Below, one piece after another: positions 1-5,430 of a DNA stretch of 11,340 nt. Within the stretch, counting starts at the first letter, position 1. Each line of letters starts with the position of its first letter. The position numbers and the translations under genes were made by a program. The notes below the pieces were generated by a model. The model was not told the DNA's origin and ran no database searches. It saw only the letters and a program-made list of their open reading frames with translations. Source of the stretch: Chloroflexota bacterium (lineage in GTDB: Bacteria > Chloroflexota > Dehalococcoidia > JACQUE01); assembly GCA_016210425.1 (NCBI GenBank), contig JACQUE010000058.1:1-11340 (forward strand), in the 5' to 3' direction.

Positions 1-4
1 GGCG

Positions 5-964
5 ATGAAGGGCGGCTTCGATGTGATGTTTGAAAACTCCTTCCTAGTGAGATGCTGGGAGGAGAACAAGTGCGAGAACACGGCGTGTCCTTGCTATCAG
101 TCGGAGAACCTTCGGTGCTGGCAGGTCGTGGGCACCTTTTGCGGCGGTGAGGTAACATGCCACTTTGCTCACGACATCGGTAGCTGCACCGAGTGCCCTG
201 TCTTTAAGACAAGCTGCCAGCGCGATGAGATCACGGCCATAGGCGAAGGCTTCAACAACATGATGCTCCTCCTCAAGCTGGAGGCCCGGACCAAGGAGGA
301 GATGCGCAGCCAGCTTCTGGATAAGCTGATTTCTGCCCAGGAAGAGGAGCGCAAGCGCATCGCCCGAGAGCTGCACGACCAGACGAGCCAGTCGCTCACG
401 TCACTGATCTTGGGGCTCAAGACCCTGGAGACGGCGTCCGACTCGAGCAAGGTTAAGCAAGGCGCCCTTGACCTGCAGGACCTGACGCTCCACGCGCTAG
501 ACGAGGTGCGGCGGCTCAGCATCGAACTCCGTCCGGCGGCTCTGGATGAGCTGGGCCTGGTTGCCGCCCTGCGAAGCTACTTCCGCGAGAGCTCGCAGCG
601 CTCCCATATCAATATCGACTTCCGCACCCAGGGGCTCAAGGAAAGGCCACCCGCGACCATGGAGACAGCCCTGTACCGCATAATTCAAGAGGCTGTTACC
701 AACGTAATAAAACACGCTGAGGCCAAGAACATCAGCATCATATTGGAGCAGCGGGACGGAACCATCCTGACGCGGATTCAGGATGACGGCAAGGGCTTCG
801 AGGTGAGAGGCATTCACACCTCTGCGGTATGGGGGAAAGGCCTGGGGCTCCTTGGCATGAGGGAGAGGGCAGCCCTCCTCGGTGGCGAGCTGACTGTCGA
901 ATCGGGTCGGGGAGAAGGGACCACCGTACGGGTGACAATGCCCATGAGAGTGGTGGGGGGTTAG
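5..964 (+). CDS. Cys-rich (two-CW-like) sensor histidine kinase, NarL/LiaS/DegS class
   Basis: Soluble sensor kinase expected to autophosphorylate on histidine and pass phosphate to the NarL-type regulators downstream. Numbering from the ATG at 5: residues 17-71 hold ten cysteines (17, 23, 28, 30, 38, 46, 52, 61, 64, 71) with CW at 17-18 and 38-39, a two-CW-like arrangement. A helical linker (about 85-115) leads to a HisKA_3 dimerisation domain with ERKRIARELHDQTSQSL, phosphoacceptor His124. The HATPase_c domain has an N-box at 229-238 (EAVTNVIKHA), G1 DDGKGF at 260-265 and G2 GKGLGLLGMRER at 277-288. No membrane segment is visible, so it is probably a cytoplasmic redox, metal or ligand sensor (inference). 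Start is uncertain: the frame is open to the window edge, and ATG at 26 has AAGGGCGG upstream at a usable distance. The stop lies 2 nt before the next ATG, so the two are co-transcribed. Confidence 0.88.
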   Translation: MKGGFDVMFENSFLVRCWEENKCENTACPCYQSENLRCWQVVGTFCGGEVTCHFAHDIGSCTECPVFKTSCQRDEITAIGEGFNNMMLLLKLEARTKEEMRSQLLDKLISAQEEERKRIARELHDQTSQSLTSLILGLKTLETASDSSKVKQGALDLQDLTLHALDEVRRLSIELRPAALDELGLVAALRSYFRESSQRSHINIDFRTQGLKERPPATMETALYRIIQEAVTNVIKHAEAKNISIILEQRDGTILTRIQDDGKGFEVRGIHTSAVWGKGLGLLGMRERAALLGGELTVESGRGEGTTVRVTMPMRVVGG

Positions 965-966
965 CA

Positions 967-1353
967 ATGGCCAAGATAAAGGTTGTGTTGGCAGATGACC
1001 ATGCTGTGCTTCGGGCTGGATTAAGGGTCCTCCTCAACGGCGAGCCCGACATAGAGGTTATCGACGAGGCGGCAGATGGCCTGACGGCTGTTCGGAAGGC
1101 TCGAGAGCTCCATCCCAACGTCATCGTGATGGATATCAGCATGCCGGGCATGGATGGGCTGGAGGCCATCCGCCAGGTGAGGGAGAAGGCGCCCCAGGTG
1201 CGGACCCTGGTGCTGACCATGCATGAGGGTGAGGAGTATATATTGCGGGCGCTGGAGGCGGGGGCCTCAGGCTATGTCTTAAAGAAAGCAGCGCACACAG
1301 ACCTACTAAAGGCTATCAGGGCGGTGAACCGAGGCGAGGCCTTTCTCGGATAG
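967..1353 (+). CDS. Stand-alone receiver-domain response regulator, lacks the LuxR output domain
   Basis: 128-residue protein made only of a CheY-like receiver domain. Acidic pocket D10-D11, phosphoacceptor D56 (VMDISMP), T84 (LVLTMHE) and K106 (GYVLKK) are all present, so it should accept phosphate. It is about 69% identical (88/128 by eye, ungapped) to the receiver of the regulator at 1794, but the frame stops immediately after EAFLG, where the paralogue continues into linker and GerE HTH. No HTH coding was found in the following 440 bp. The ATG at 967 follows a purine-rich GGTGGGGGG and lies 2 nt after the kinase stop, implying translational coupling; a longer frame upstream overlaps the kinase and is not credible. 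It may be a truncated NarL-type regulator or a genuine single-domain regulator acting as phosphate sink or by protein contact. Confidence 0.85.
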   Translation: MAKIKVVLADDHAVLRAGLRVLLNGEPDIEVIDEAADGLTAVRKARELHPNVIVMDISMPGMDGLEAIRQVREKAPQVRTLVLTMHEGEEYILRALEAGASGYVLKKAAHTDLLKAIRAVNRGEAFLG

Positions 1354-1634
1354 GCCGTCGCGGTGTACCGACGATGTCTTCACGCGGCACCTCAATGGCT
1401 TCACCGGCGATGAGGCCAACTCGCTCAGCGAGGAGCAGGGTGTTGGAGATGGCTTTCAGGCCGGTTCTCAGCATTCGTTCCTCAGTGCCTTAGCGCCATC
1501 TTGATCCCCGGCTTCTCCGATCCCCCTGCTTCCCCGGGGCGCAGGCAAAGCCAGTAGGTCTTCACTGGCTTCACCGACGCCCGTCATGCCGTCCGCCGTC
1601 CGTGTTGCTTGGGTGAGGCCTCCGGTTGCGAAAT

Positions 1635-1654
1635 CCTATCGTATGGTAGGTTTT
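1635..1654 (+). terminator. Weak possible intrinsic terminator after the kinase/receiver operon
   Basis: CCTATC-GTAT-GGTAGG forms a 6-bp stem (one G-U pair) followed by TTTT and then a G run. The stem is short and the U tract poor, so terminator function is tentative. Confidence 0.25.
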
Positions 1655-1670
1655 GGGGGTGGGTAGGGGA

Positions 1671-1699
1671 TTCCCTAACACGCGGAAGCTTGTTAGAAT
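1671..1699 (+). promoter_or_regulatory. Candidate extended -10 promoter for the full-length response regulator
   Basis: TAGAAT at 1694-1699 is preceded by TG at 1691-1692 (extended -10, TGTTAGAAT). Seventeen bases upstream is TTCCCT (1671-1676), a poor match to TTGACA. The same arrangement, TTCCCC-17-TGCTAGAAT, occurs before the glycosyltransferase at 2560-2588. The dyad CTAACA/TGTTAG (1675-1696) overlaps the spacer and -10, a possible operator. The start site would leave a leader of roughly 85-90 nt. Confidence 0.45.
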
Positions 1700-1793
1700 T
1701 GAGGCGTCGCTCTCCAACTATGAGTCCGGGCCGGCGTGGCCGATAATCTGGGGAAGGCGACTGCCGGCCAACCCTGGGTAAGGAGTGTCCAGC

Positions 1794-2453
1794 ATGTCCA
1801 AGATCCGAATTCTTGTTGCGGATGATCATGCCGTCCTTCGGGCTGGGCTTGCTGTGTTGCTGAATGCCCAGACGGATCTGGAGGTAGTGGGGGAGGCGGC
1901 AGATGGGCTGGAGGCCATCAGGAAGGCCCAGGAGCTGAAACCGGACGTCGTTGTGATGGATATCAGCATGCCGGGGATCGACGGGCTGGAGGCCATTCGC
2001 CACCTAAAGGAGAGGATGCCGCTGGTCAAACCGCTGGTTCTTACGATGCACGAAGGGGAGGAATTTCTATTCCGAGCCCTTCAAGCTGGGGCCTCCGGCT
2101 ACGTGCTTAAGAGGTCAGCCCACACCGACCTTATTGAGGCTATTCGGACTGTGTGCGACGGCGATGCCTTCCTTTACCCATCGGCGATCCGGCTTCTGGT
2201 GAAGGACTACCTGGACGGGGTGAAAGAGGGCTCCGAGCACGATAGTTATGACGGGCTCACCGACAGGCAGCGCGAGGTGCTGGGCCTTGTCGCCCAAGGC
2301 TATACGAATCAGGAGATAGCGAACCGCCTTGTGGTCAGCGTTAAGACGGTTGAGAAGCACAAGGCCGACATCATGGAGAAGCTGGATATCCGCAACCGGG
2401 CCGGCCTCGTCAAGTATGCCCTGAGGAAGGGGTTGCTGACCGCCGACCTGTAG
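1794..2453 (+). CDS. NarL/FixJ-type response regulator (receiver + LuxR/GerE HTH)
   Basis: 219-residue DNA-binding response regulator, probably controlled by the kinase at 5-964. The receiver domain (1-125) has D10-D11, phosphoacceptor D56 (VMDISMP), T84 and K106 (GYVLKRS). A short linker precedes a GerE-type helix-turn-helix at about 155-217 with the family pattern LTDRQREVLGLVAQGYTNQEIA and recognition helix SVKTVEKHKADIMEKL. The ATG at 1794 has AGGAG 8 nt upstream; the GTG at 1785 overlaps that site and is rejected. The receiver is about 69% identical to the 128-residue regulator at 967, so the pair probably arose by duplication. It has its own candidate promoter and ends at a long hairpin, so it may be transcribed separately from the kinase. 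Targets are unknown. Confidence 0.93.
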   Translation: MSKIRILVADDHAVLRAGLAVLLNAQTDLEVVGEAADGLEAIRKAQELKPDVVVMDISMPGIDGLEAIRHLKERMPLVKPLVLTMHEGEEFLFRALQAGASGYVLKRSAHTDLIEAIRTVCDGDAFLYPSAIRLLVKDYLDGVKEGSEHDSYDGLTDRQREVLGLVAQGYTNQEIANRLVVSVKTVEKHKADIMEKLDIRNRAGLVKYALRKGLLTADL

Positions 2454-2474
2454 AGCTGGATTCCGGAATCTTAC

Positions 2475-2514
2475 CATGGAAAAGGCCTTACCATTCGGTG
2501 GGGTCTTTTCCATG
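2475..2514 (+). terminator. Long hairpin, probable terminator of the response regulator
   Basis: Arms at 2475-2492 and 2497-2514 pair over all 18 positions, counting three G-U pairs, around an ATTC loop; the lower stem is CATGGAAAAG / CTTTTCCATG. The U run lies within the 3' arm rather than after it, which is atypical. It starts 21 nt after the stop at 2453. Because the ATG at 2476 is inside the 5' arm, that codon is a poor start for the downstream glycosyltransferase. Confidence 0.6.
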
Positions 2515-2559
2515 AGCACGGTTCACATTCCCTTTTTGGGGAGACTATTAGCTAGCTGT

Positions 2560-2588
2560 TTCCCCTCCCATGTGGAGGTTGCTAGAAT
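2560..2588 (+). promoter_or_regulatory. Candidate extended -10 promoter for the glycosyltransferase operon
   Basis: TGCTAGAAT (TG at 2580-2581, TAGAAT 2583-2588) is an extended -10, with TTCCCC (2560-2565) 17 bp upstream. Transcription would start near 2595, giving a leader of about 28 nt before the ATG at 2623 and supporting that start. Confidence 0.45.
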
Positions 2589-2622
2589 AGGCGTACATCC
2601 AGGGAAAGATGGGCAGCCCACG

Positions 2623-3831
2623 ATGCCGTCTCTCAAAAGCCTAAACGCCCGCCAGAAGCGGCTCTTCCTGAAGGCAGTGGAACCTCCGCTGGCCTTGGCG
2701 CACTTAGCCTCCCGACTGCTCACGCTGGACCTCCTCCGCGACCACTCGCTGCCGGAGCCCGGCCCCATCCGTATCCTCATCGTGCGCCTGGATACCATCG
2801 GCGACGTGCTCCTCAGCGAGCCGGCGATAGCCGCCCTGCGCGACCGTTATCCCCAGGCCCGCATAGACCTGGTCGCTAGTCGCTGGGGGCACGAGCTCCT
2901 GGCGGGCAATCCGGCGGTCGATGGCTTTGTCGAGTACGAGGGGCCGTGGCATGCCGCCTGGCGCGGGCGCAAGGTGCGCTGGGGCCAGGAGCTACGCCGG
3001 ATGCTGGCGGTGCTGCAGCGCCTGCGGCGGACGCGCTACGACCTGGCGGTGGAGCTGCGCGGCGATTTCCGGGATATCGTGTTCCTGGCTCTGACGAAGG
3101 CCAAGGCCAAGGTCGGAAACAGCCACCGCGGTGGAGGCTTCCTCCTCCATTACGATGCCCGGGCGGACCTGACCTGCCACCGCGTCGACTTCGCGCTCGC
3201 CATCGCCAGGGTAGCCGGCGCCGCGATGCCGGCACGTCCGCCGCGACTCTACCTGACCGAGGGCGAACGCCGGCGGGCGGAGGATCTCCTGCCGCCTGAT
3301 AAGGAATACATCGCTGTGCACCTGGGGGCCGGCTTCCCCAGTAAGCGCCTGCCCATCTCTACATTCGCCGCCGTGGGCCGCCGCCTCTGCGAAAAGGAGA
3401 CGCACCGGCGCCTGGTGATTGTGGGCGGAACCGAGGACAGGGATCTGGCCGATGAGTTTGCGAAGCTCAGCGGTCTTCCGGTAGTGGACCTGGCCGGGCG
3501 CGTGAGCCTTCGGGAGACGGCGGCGGTCCTGGAGCGCTGCCGCCTCTTCATCGGCAACGACAGCGCCCCCATGCACCTGGCCGCCGCCGTCGGCACGCCG
3601 GTTGTCGCCGTCTTCGGGCCCTCGGAGCCCGCCAACTACCGTCCTTACGGCGTCCCTCATCGCATCGTCGAGACCTCGCTGCCCTGCCGGCCCTGCGACC
3701 ACGTCCACTGTATCCAAAGCGACTACCTCTGCATGACCGGCATCAGCGCCGATGAGATCGTCGGGGCCGCCGAGGAGTTACTGGCGCTTGCGGGGGCCAT
3801 GGCTGGCCGGCCAAGCGGGAGTACCCAGTGA
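2623..3831 (+). CDS. Glycosyltransferase family 9 (heptosyltransferase-type)
   Basis: 402-residue GT-B fold glycosyltransferase of the heptosyltransferase family, expected to transfer a sugar (classically a heptose from ADP-heptose) to a cell-surface glycan at the inner face of the membrane; the acceptor here is unknown. The N-terminal Rossmann domain opens with ILIVRLDTIGDVLLSEPAI (D57, GD 60-61). The C-terminal domain has HLGAGFPSKRLP (about 233-244), IVGG before a D/E-rich helix, and the nucleotide-sugar motif GNDSAPMHLAAAVGTP (311-326). A four-Cys cluster (355, 358, 363, 370; CRPCDHVHCIQSDYLCM) near the C-terminus is usual in part of the family. The ATG at 2623 is preferred, since the in-frame ATG at 2476 lies in the upstream hairpin and before the candidate promoter. 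No strong Shine-Dalgarno is seen. The stop lies 11 nt before the preferred start of the next gene. Confidence 0.9.
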   Translation: MPSLKSLNARQKRLFLKAVEPPLALAHLASRLLTLDLLRDHSLPEPGPIRILIVRLDTIGDVLLSEPAIAALRDRYPQARIDLVASRWGHELLAGNPAVDGFVEYEGPWHAAWRGRKVRWGQELRRMLAVLQRLRRTRYDLAVELRGDFRDIVFLALTKAKAKVGNSHRGGGFLLHYDARADLTCHRVDFALAIARVAGAAMPARPPRLYLTEGERRRAEDLLPPDKEYIAVHLGAGFPSKRLPISTFAAVGRRLCEKETHRRLVIVGGTEDRDLADEFAKLSGLPVVDLAGRVSLRETAAVLERCRLFIGNDSAPMHLAAAVGTPVVAVFGPSEPANYRPYGVPHRIVETSLPCRPCDHVHCIQSDYLCMTGISADEIVGAAEELLALAGAMAGRPSGSTQ

Positions 3832-3842
3832 AGGAGGAGCCG

Positions 3843-4790
3843 GTGCCAAGAAAGCGGTACGTTCCCCTGGACATGGCGGGCGTCAAGCGCGTCCCCATCG
3901 CCTCCATCCGCCACAAGGTGCATCTCTCCGATCTGGCCCATCCGGGCGTCAAAGGCGCCTCCTTCGCCGGCTTCCTCGATTCGCTGCCGCGCCAGCTCGC
4001 CGCCGAAGACCTGCGGGCGCTCGTTGAGGCCATCGTGGCTGCCCACCGGGAGGGCCGCGCGATCATCTGGGGCATGGGCGCGCACGTCATCAAGTGCGGG
4101 CTGAGCTCGCTGGTTATCGACCTCATGCTCCGCGGCCTCATCACCGGCGTCGCCCTGAATGGCGCGGGCGCCATCCATGACGTGGAGCTGGCGCTGGCCG
4201 GCGAGACATCGGAGGACGTGGCCGCCGGCCTGGACGAGGGGGTCTTCGGCATGGCCGAGGAGACGGGGGCCTTCTTCTGCCGGGCACTAGCAGGTTCGCC
4301 CGAGCCAGGCCTGGGGCATCTTGTTGGGAAGGCGCTTCTCGCCGAGGGAGCGCCTCATGCCGAGCAGAGCATTCTCGCGCAGGGGGCCGCTCTGGGGGTT
4401 CCCGTGACGGTACACGTAGCCTTAGGCACCGATACCATCCATATGCACCCCGGCATTAACGCCGAGGCGCTGGGAGCGGCCACAATGGCGGATTTCCGGC
4501 TCCTTGCGGCAGAGGTGGCGGATATGGACGGCGGAGGCGTCTACCTCAACGTGGGCTCGGCTGTCCTCCTGCCCGAGGTCTTCCTTAAAGGCCTTACCCT
4601 GGCGCGCAACCTGGGGCATCGGGTTGCCGGCTTTACGACGGCCAACCTGGACATGCTGCAGCACTACCGGCCGCTGCAGAACGTTGTGCGCCGGCCGGCC
4701 GGCACGGGTGGTCGGGGCTACACCTTGACCGGCCACCACGAGATCATGGTGCCGCTGCTGGCGCAGGCAATATTGGAAAAAATACCTTAA
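3843..4790 (+). CDS. Deoxyhypusine-synthase-like protein, function unknown
   Basis: 315-residue protein that reads like a member of the deoxyhypusine synthase-like NAD/FAD-binding superfamily. This is recognition by motif style, not a search result. Marked motifs: GAHVIKCGLSSLVIDLM (79-95), NGAGAIHDVELALAGETSED (106-125), GTDTIHMHP (195-203), NVGSAVLLPEVFLKG (236-250) and GRGYTLTGHHEI (290-301). The glycine-rich turns and buried hydrophobic strands suggest a dinucleotide-binding Rossmann fold. True deoxyhypusine synthase modifies archaeal/eukaryotic eIF5A; bacteria lack that target, so the substrate is unknown. The GTG at 3843 has AAGGAGG (3831-3837) 5 nt upstream. The alternative GTG at 3828 overlaps the previous stop and lies upstream of that site. 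Tight linkage to the GT9 gene suggests a role with envelope or nucleotide-sugar metabolism (inference). No terminator follows. Confidence 0.7.
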   Translation: MPRKRYVPLDMAGVKRVPIASIRHKVHLSDLAHPGVKGASFAGFLDSLPRQLAAEDLRALVEAIVAAHREGRAIIWGMGAHVIKCGLSSLVIDLMLRGLITGVALNGAGAIHDVELALAGETSEDVAAGLDEGVFGMAEETGAFFCRALAGSPEPGLGHLVGKALLAEGAPHAEQSILAQGAALGVPVTVHVALGTDTIHMHPGINAEALGAATMADFRLLAAEVADMDGGGVYLNVGSAVLLPEVFLKGLTLARNLGHRVAGFTTANLDMLQHYRPLQNVVRRPAGTGGRGYTLTGHHEIMVPLLAQAILEKIP

Positions 4791-4823
4791 GAAGTGCCTA
4801 CGGATCGATGATGATTAAAGGGG

Positions 4824-4859
4824 TTGACAAGATCAGAATTAAGGCCTTGACAAGATCAG
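4824..4859 (+). repeat. Direct repeat of TTGACAAGATCAG in the promoter region
   Basis: Two exact 13-bp copies, TTGACAAGATCAG, at 4824-4836 and 4847-4859, spaced 23 bp start to start. The downstream copy supplies the -35 of the promoter below. The upstream copy has no matching -10 at 16-18 bp, so it may be a binding site or a duplication. Confidence 0.8.
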
Positions 4860-4875
4860 CTTTCGGCGCTAGAAT
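4847..4875 (+). promoter_or_regulatory. Sigma-70 promoter for the riboswitch transcript
   Basis: TTGACA (4847-4852), a 17-bp spacer and TAGAAT (4870-4875) make a near-consensus housekeeping promoter. Transcription would start near 4882, about 60 nt before the riboswitch aptamer. Confidence 0.85.
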
Positions 4876-4942
4876 ACACTCAAGTTCATGTTGTCACAAA
4901 TCTGGGTGAATGTGGGTGGAGGTTATTAAAACAGAAGAAAGT

Positions 4943-5055
4943 GACCGACGCCTAATCCTGGCTGGGAACGGGGGATCCAACCTCTTGGGGTGAATCTCGT
5001 CTCGGCGAGAAGGGTGACCTTTCCACCCTAACCCGTCAGCTAACCTCGTCGGCGT
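4943..5055 (+). ncRNA. c-di-AMP riboswitch (ydaO/yuaA leader)
   Basis: Structured leader that binds cyclic di-AMP, usually as a genetic OFF switch. Conserved blocks are visible in order: CGCCTAATCC (4949-4958), GGGAACGGGGGATCCAAC (about 4964-4981), TTGGGGTGAATCTC (about 4985-4998), AGGGTGACCTTTCCACCCT and ACCCGTCAGCTAACCTCG. These last two match the class signature closely. The closing stem P1 is CCGACG (4945-4950) with CGTCGG (5047-5052). The 3' strand of P1 (TCGGC, 5049-5053) can alternatively pair with GCCGA (5075-5079), the 3' arm of the following terminator. Ligand binding would therefore free the terminator, consistent with OFF logic (inference). The gene downstream is a small zinc ribbon rather than the usual K+ transport or cell-wall genes. 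Confidence 0.93.
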
Positions 5056-5057
5056 TG

Positions 5058-5096
5058 AAAGGCCTTTCGCATGTGCCGAAGGCCTTTTTCTGTTTT
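5058..5096 (+). terminator. Riboswitch-controlled intrinsic terminator
   Basis: AAAGGCCTTTCG (5058-5069) pairs with CGAAGGCCTTT (5077-5087), with one bulged base, and is followed by a U-rich run to 5096. It starts directly after the aptamer P1 stem and shares bases with the proposed antiterminator, so it is the expression platform. Confidence 0.88.
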
Positions 5097-5169
5097 CTAG
5101 AGGAAGCCGGCACTTATCGAGATTGGTTGTAGCTGTTGGATCGTATAAACGAGGAGAGGAGTCAGGAAG

Positions 5170-5352
5170 ATGCAAGTGGTTGCTCGGTGTCCTAGGTGCA
5201 GCGGATATCTCATTAAGGAGCGCGATTACCTGGGCATCTATCTCACGTGCCTGCAGTGTGGCAACAGCATAGATCTGAAGACGATGACAGGCGCGCATGC
5301 ACCGGACCGCCCGCTAAGCCGGCGGTTGCCTTCACCCGATAGGTACGGATAG
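5170..5352 (+). CDS. Small zinc-ribbon protein under c-di-AMP riboswitch control
   Basis: 60-residue protein with one zinc-ribbon knuckle pair: C7-P-R-C10 and C27-L-Q-C30 separated by 16 residues, expected to bind one zinc ion. The core (residues 1-37) is compact; the tail is Arg/Pro-rich and basic, suggesting a flexible end or nucleic-acid contact (inference). There is no signal peptide or membrane segment, so it is likely cytosolic. The ATG at 5170 follows a purine-rich stretch with GGAGAGGAG and, nearer, AGGAAG immediately before the start. It is the only gene between the c-di-AMP riboswitch terminator and the shared terminator at 5399-5427, so it is the direct target of that switch. I recognise the ribbon type but not a specific family; regulation or nucleic-acid binding is possible, not shown. 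Confidence 0.8.
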   Translation: MQVVARCPRCSGYLIKERDYLGIYLTCLQCGNSIDLKTMTGAHAPDRPLSRRLPSPDRYG

Positions 5353-5398
5353 AGGCCGACACCACCGCGAAACACCGGGGCCCGGGCTCCGGTCGAAA

Positions 5399-5430
5399 AA
5401 AGCTACCCCCCTTGCGGGGGTAGCTTTGCT
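5399..5430. terminator. Bidirectional intrinsic terminator shared by convergent genes
   Basis: AAAGCTACCCCC (5399-5410), loop CTTGC and GGGGGTAGCTTT (5416-5427) form a perfect 12-bp stem. It is flanked by an A run on the left and a T-rich stretch on the right, so it can stop both the zinc-ribbon transcript (+) and the cytochrome operon (-). The minus-strand cytochrome stop codon (5403-5405) and its last PPQGG codons lie inside the hairpin. Confidence 0.9.

Larger units (their letters stand above)
1354..1793. other. 440-bp intergenic region, no convincing gene
   Basis: No frame on either strand has recognisable domains or a good ribosome site. On the minus strand two short frames (about 1464-1586 and 1356-1472) encode peptides with a repeated GEA-E...ED pattern, from the near-repeat TGGCTTCACCGGCG / TGGCTTCACCGACG at about 1396 and 1566. 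They could be a decayed reading frame, but I cannot assign a family. The 3' part holds a small hairpin (1635-1650) followed by TTTT, a dyad CTAACA...TGTTAG (1675-1696) and a probable promoter for the next gene. Confidence 0.6.

Noticed and set aside
1356..1586. Minus-strand peptides faintly like the C-terminal helices of 3-hydroxyisobutyrate dehydrogenases
   Set aside because: Similarity is too weak and out of order, frames are broken, and no start signal is seen; kept only as a possible remnant.
1679..1688. CACGCGGAAG shared with 9297-9306 in another promoter region
   Set aside because: A single shared 10-mer is expected by chance in a window of this size, and its position relative to the promoters differs.
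2476..2622. In-frame upstream extension of the glycosyltransferase by 49 residues
   Set aside because: The ATG lies within a hairpin stem, the stretch is not GT9-like, and a candidate promoter (2560-2588) lies downstream of it.
2876..3717. Long open frames on the minus strand opposite the glycosyltransferase, and similar ones opposite the acyl-CoA dehydrogenase
   Set aside because: Low-complexity Arg/Ala/Pro/Gly-rich products, no ribosome sites, and they mirror strongly supported genes. They are a GC-bias artefact.
5123..5149. Possible second promoter (TTGGTT ... TATAAA) between riboswitch terminator and zinc-ribbon gene
   Set aside because: The spacer is only 15 bp with TTGGTT, and at 17 bp the -35 is GATTGG. 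Too weak to claim bypass of the riboswitch.
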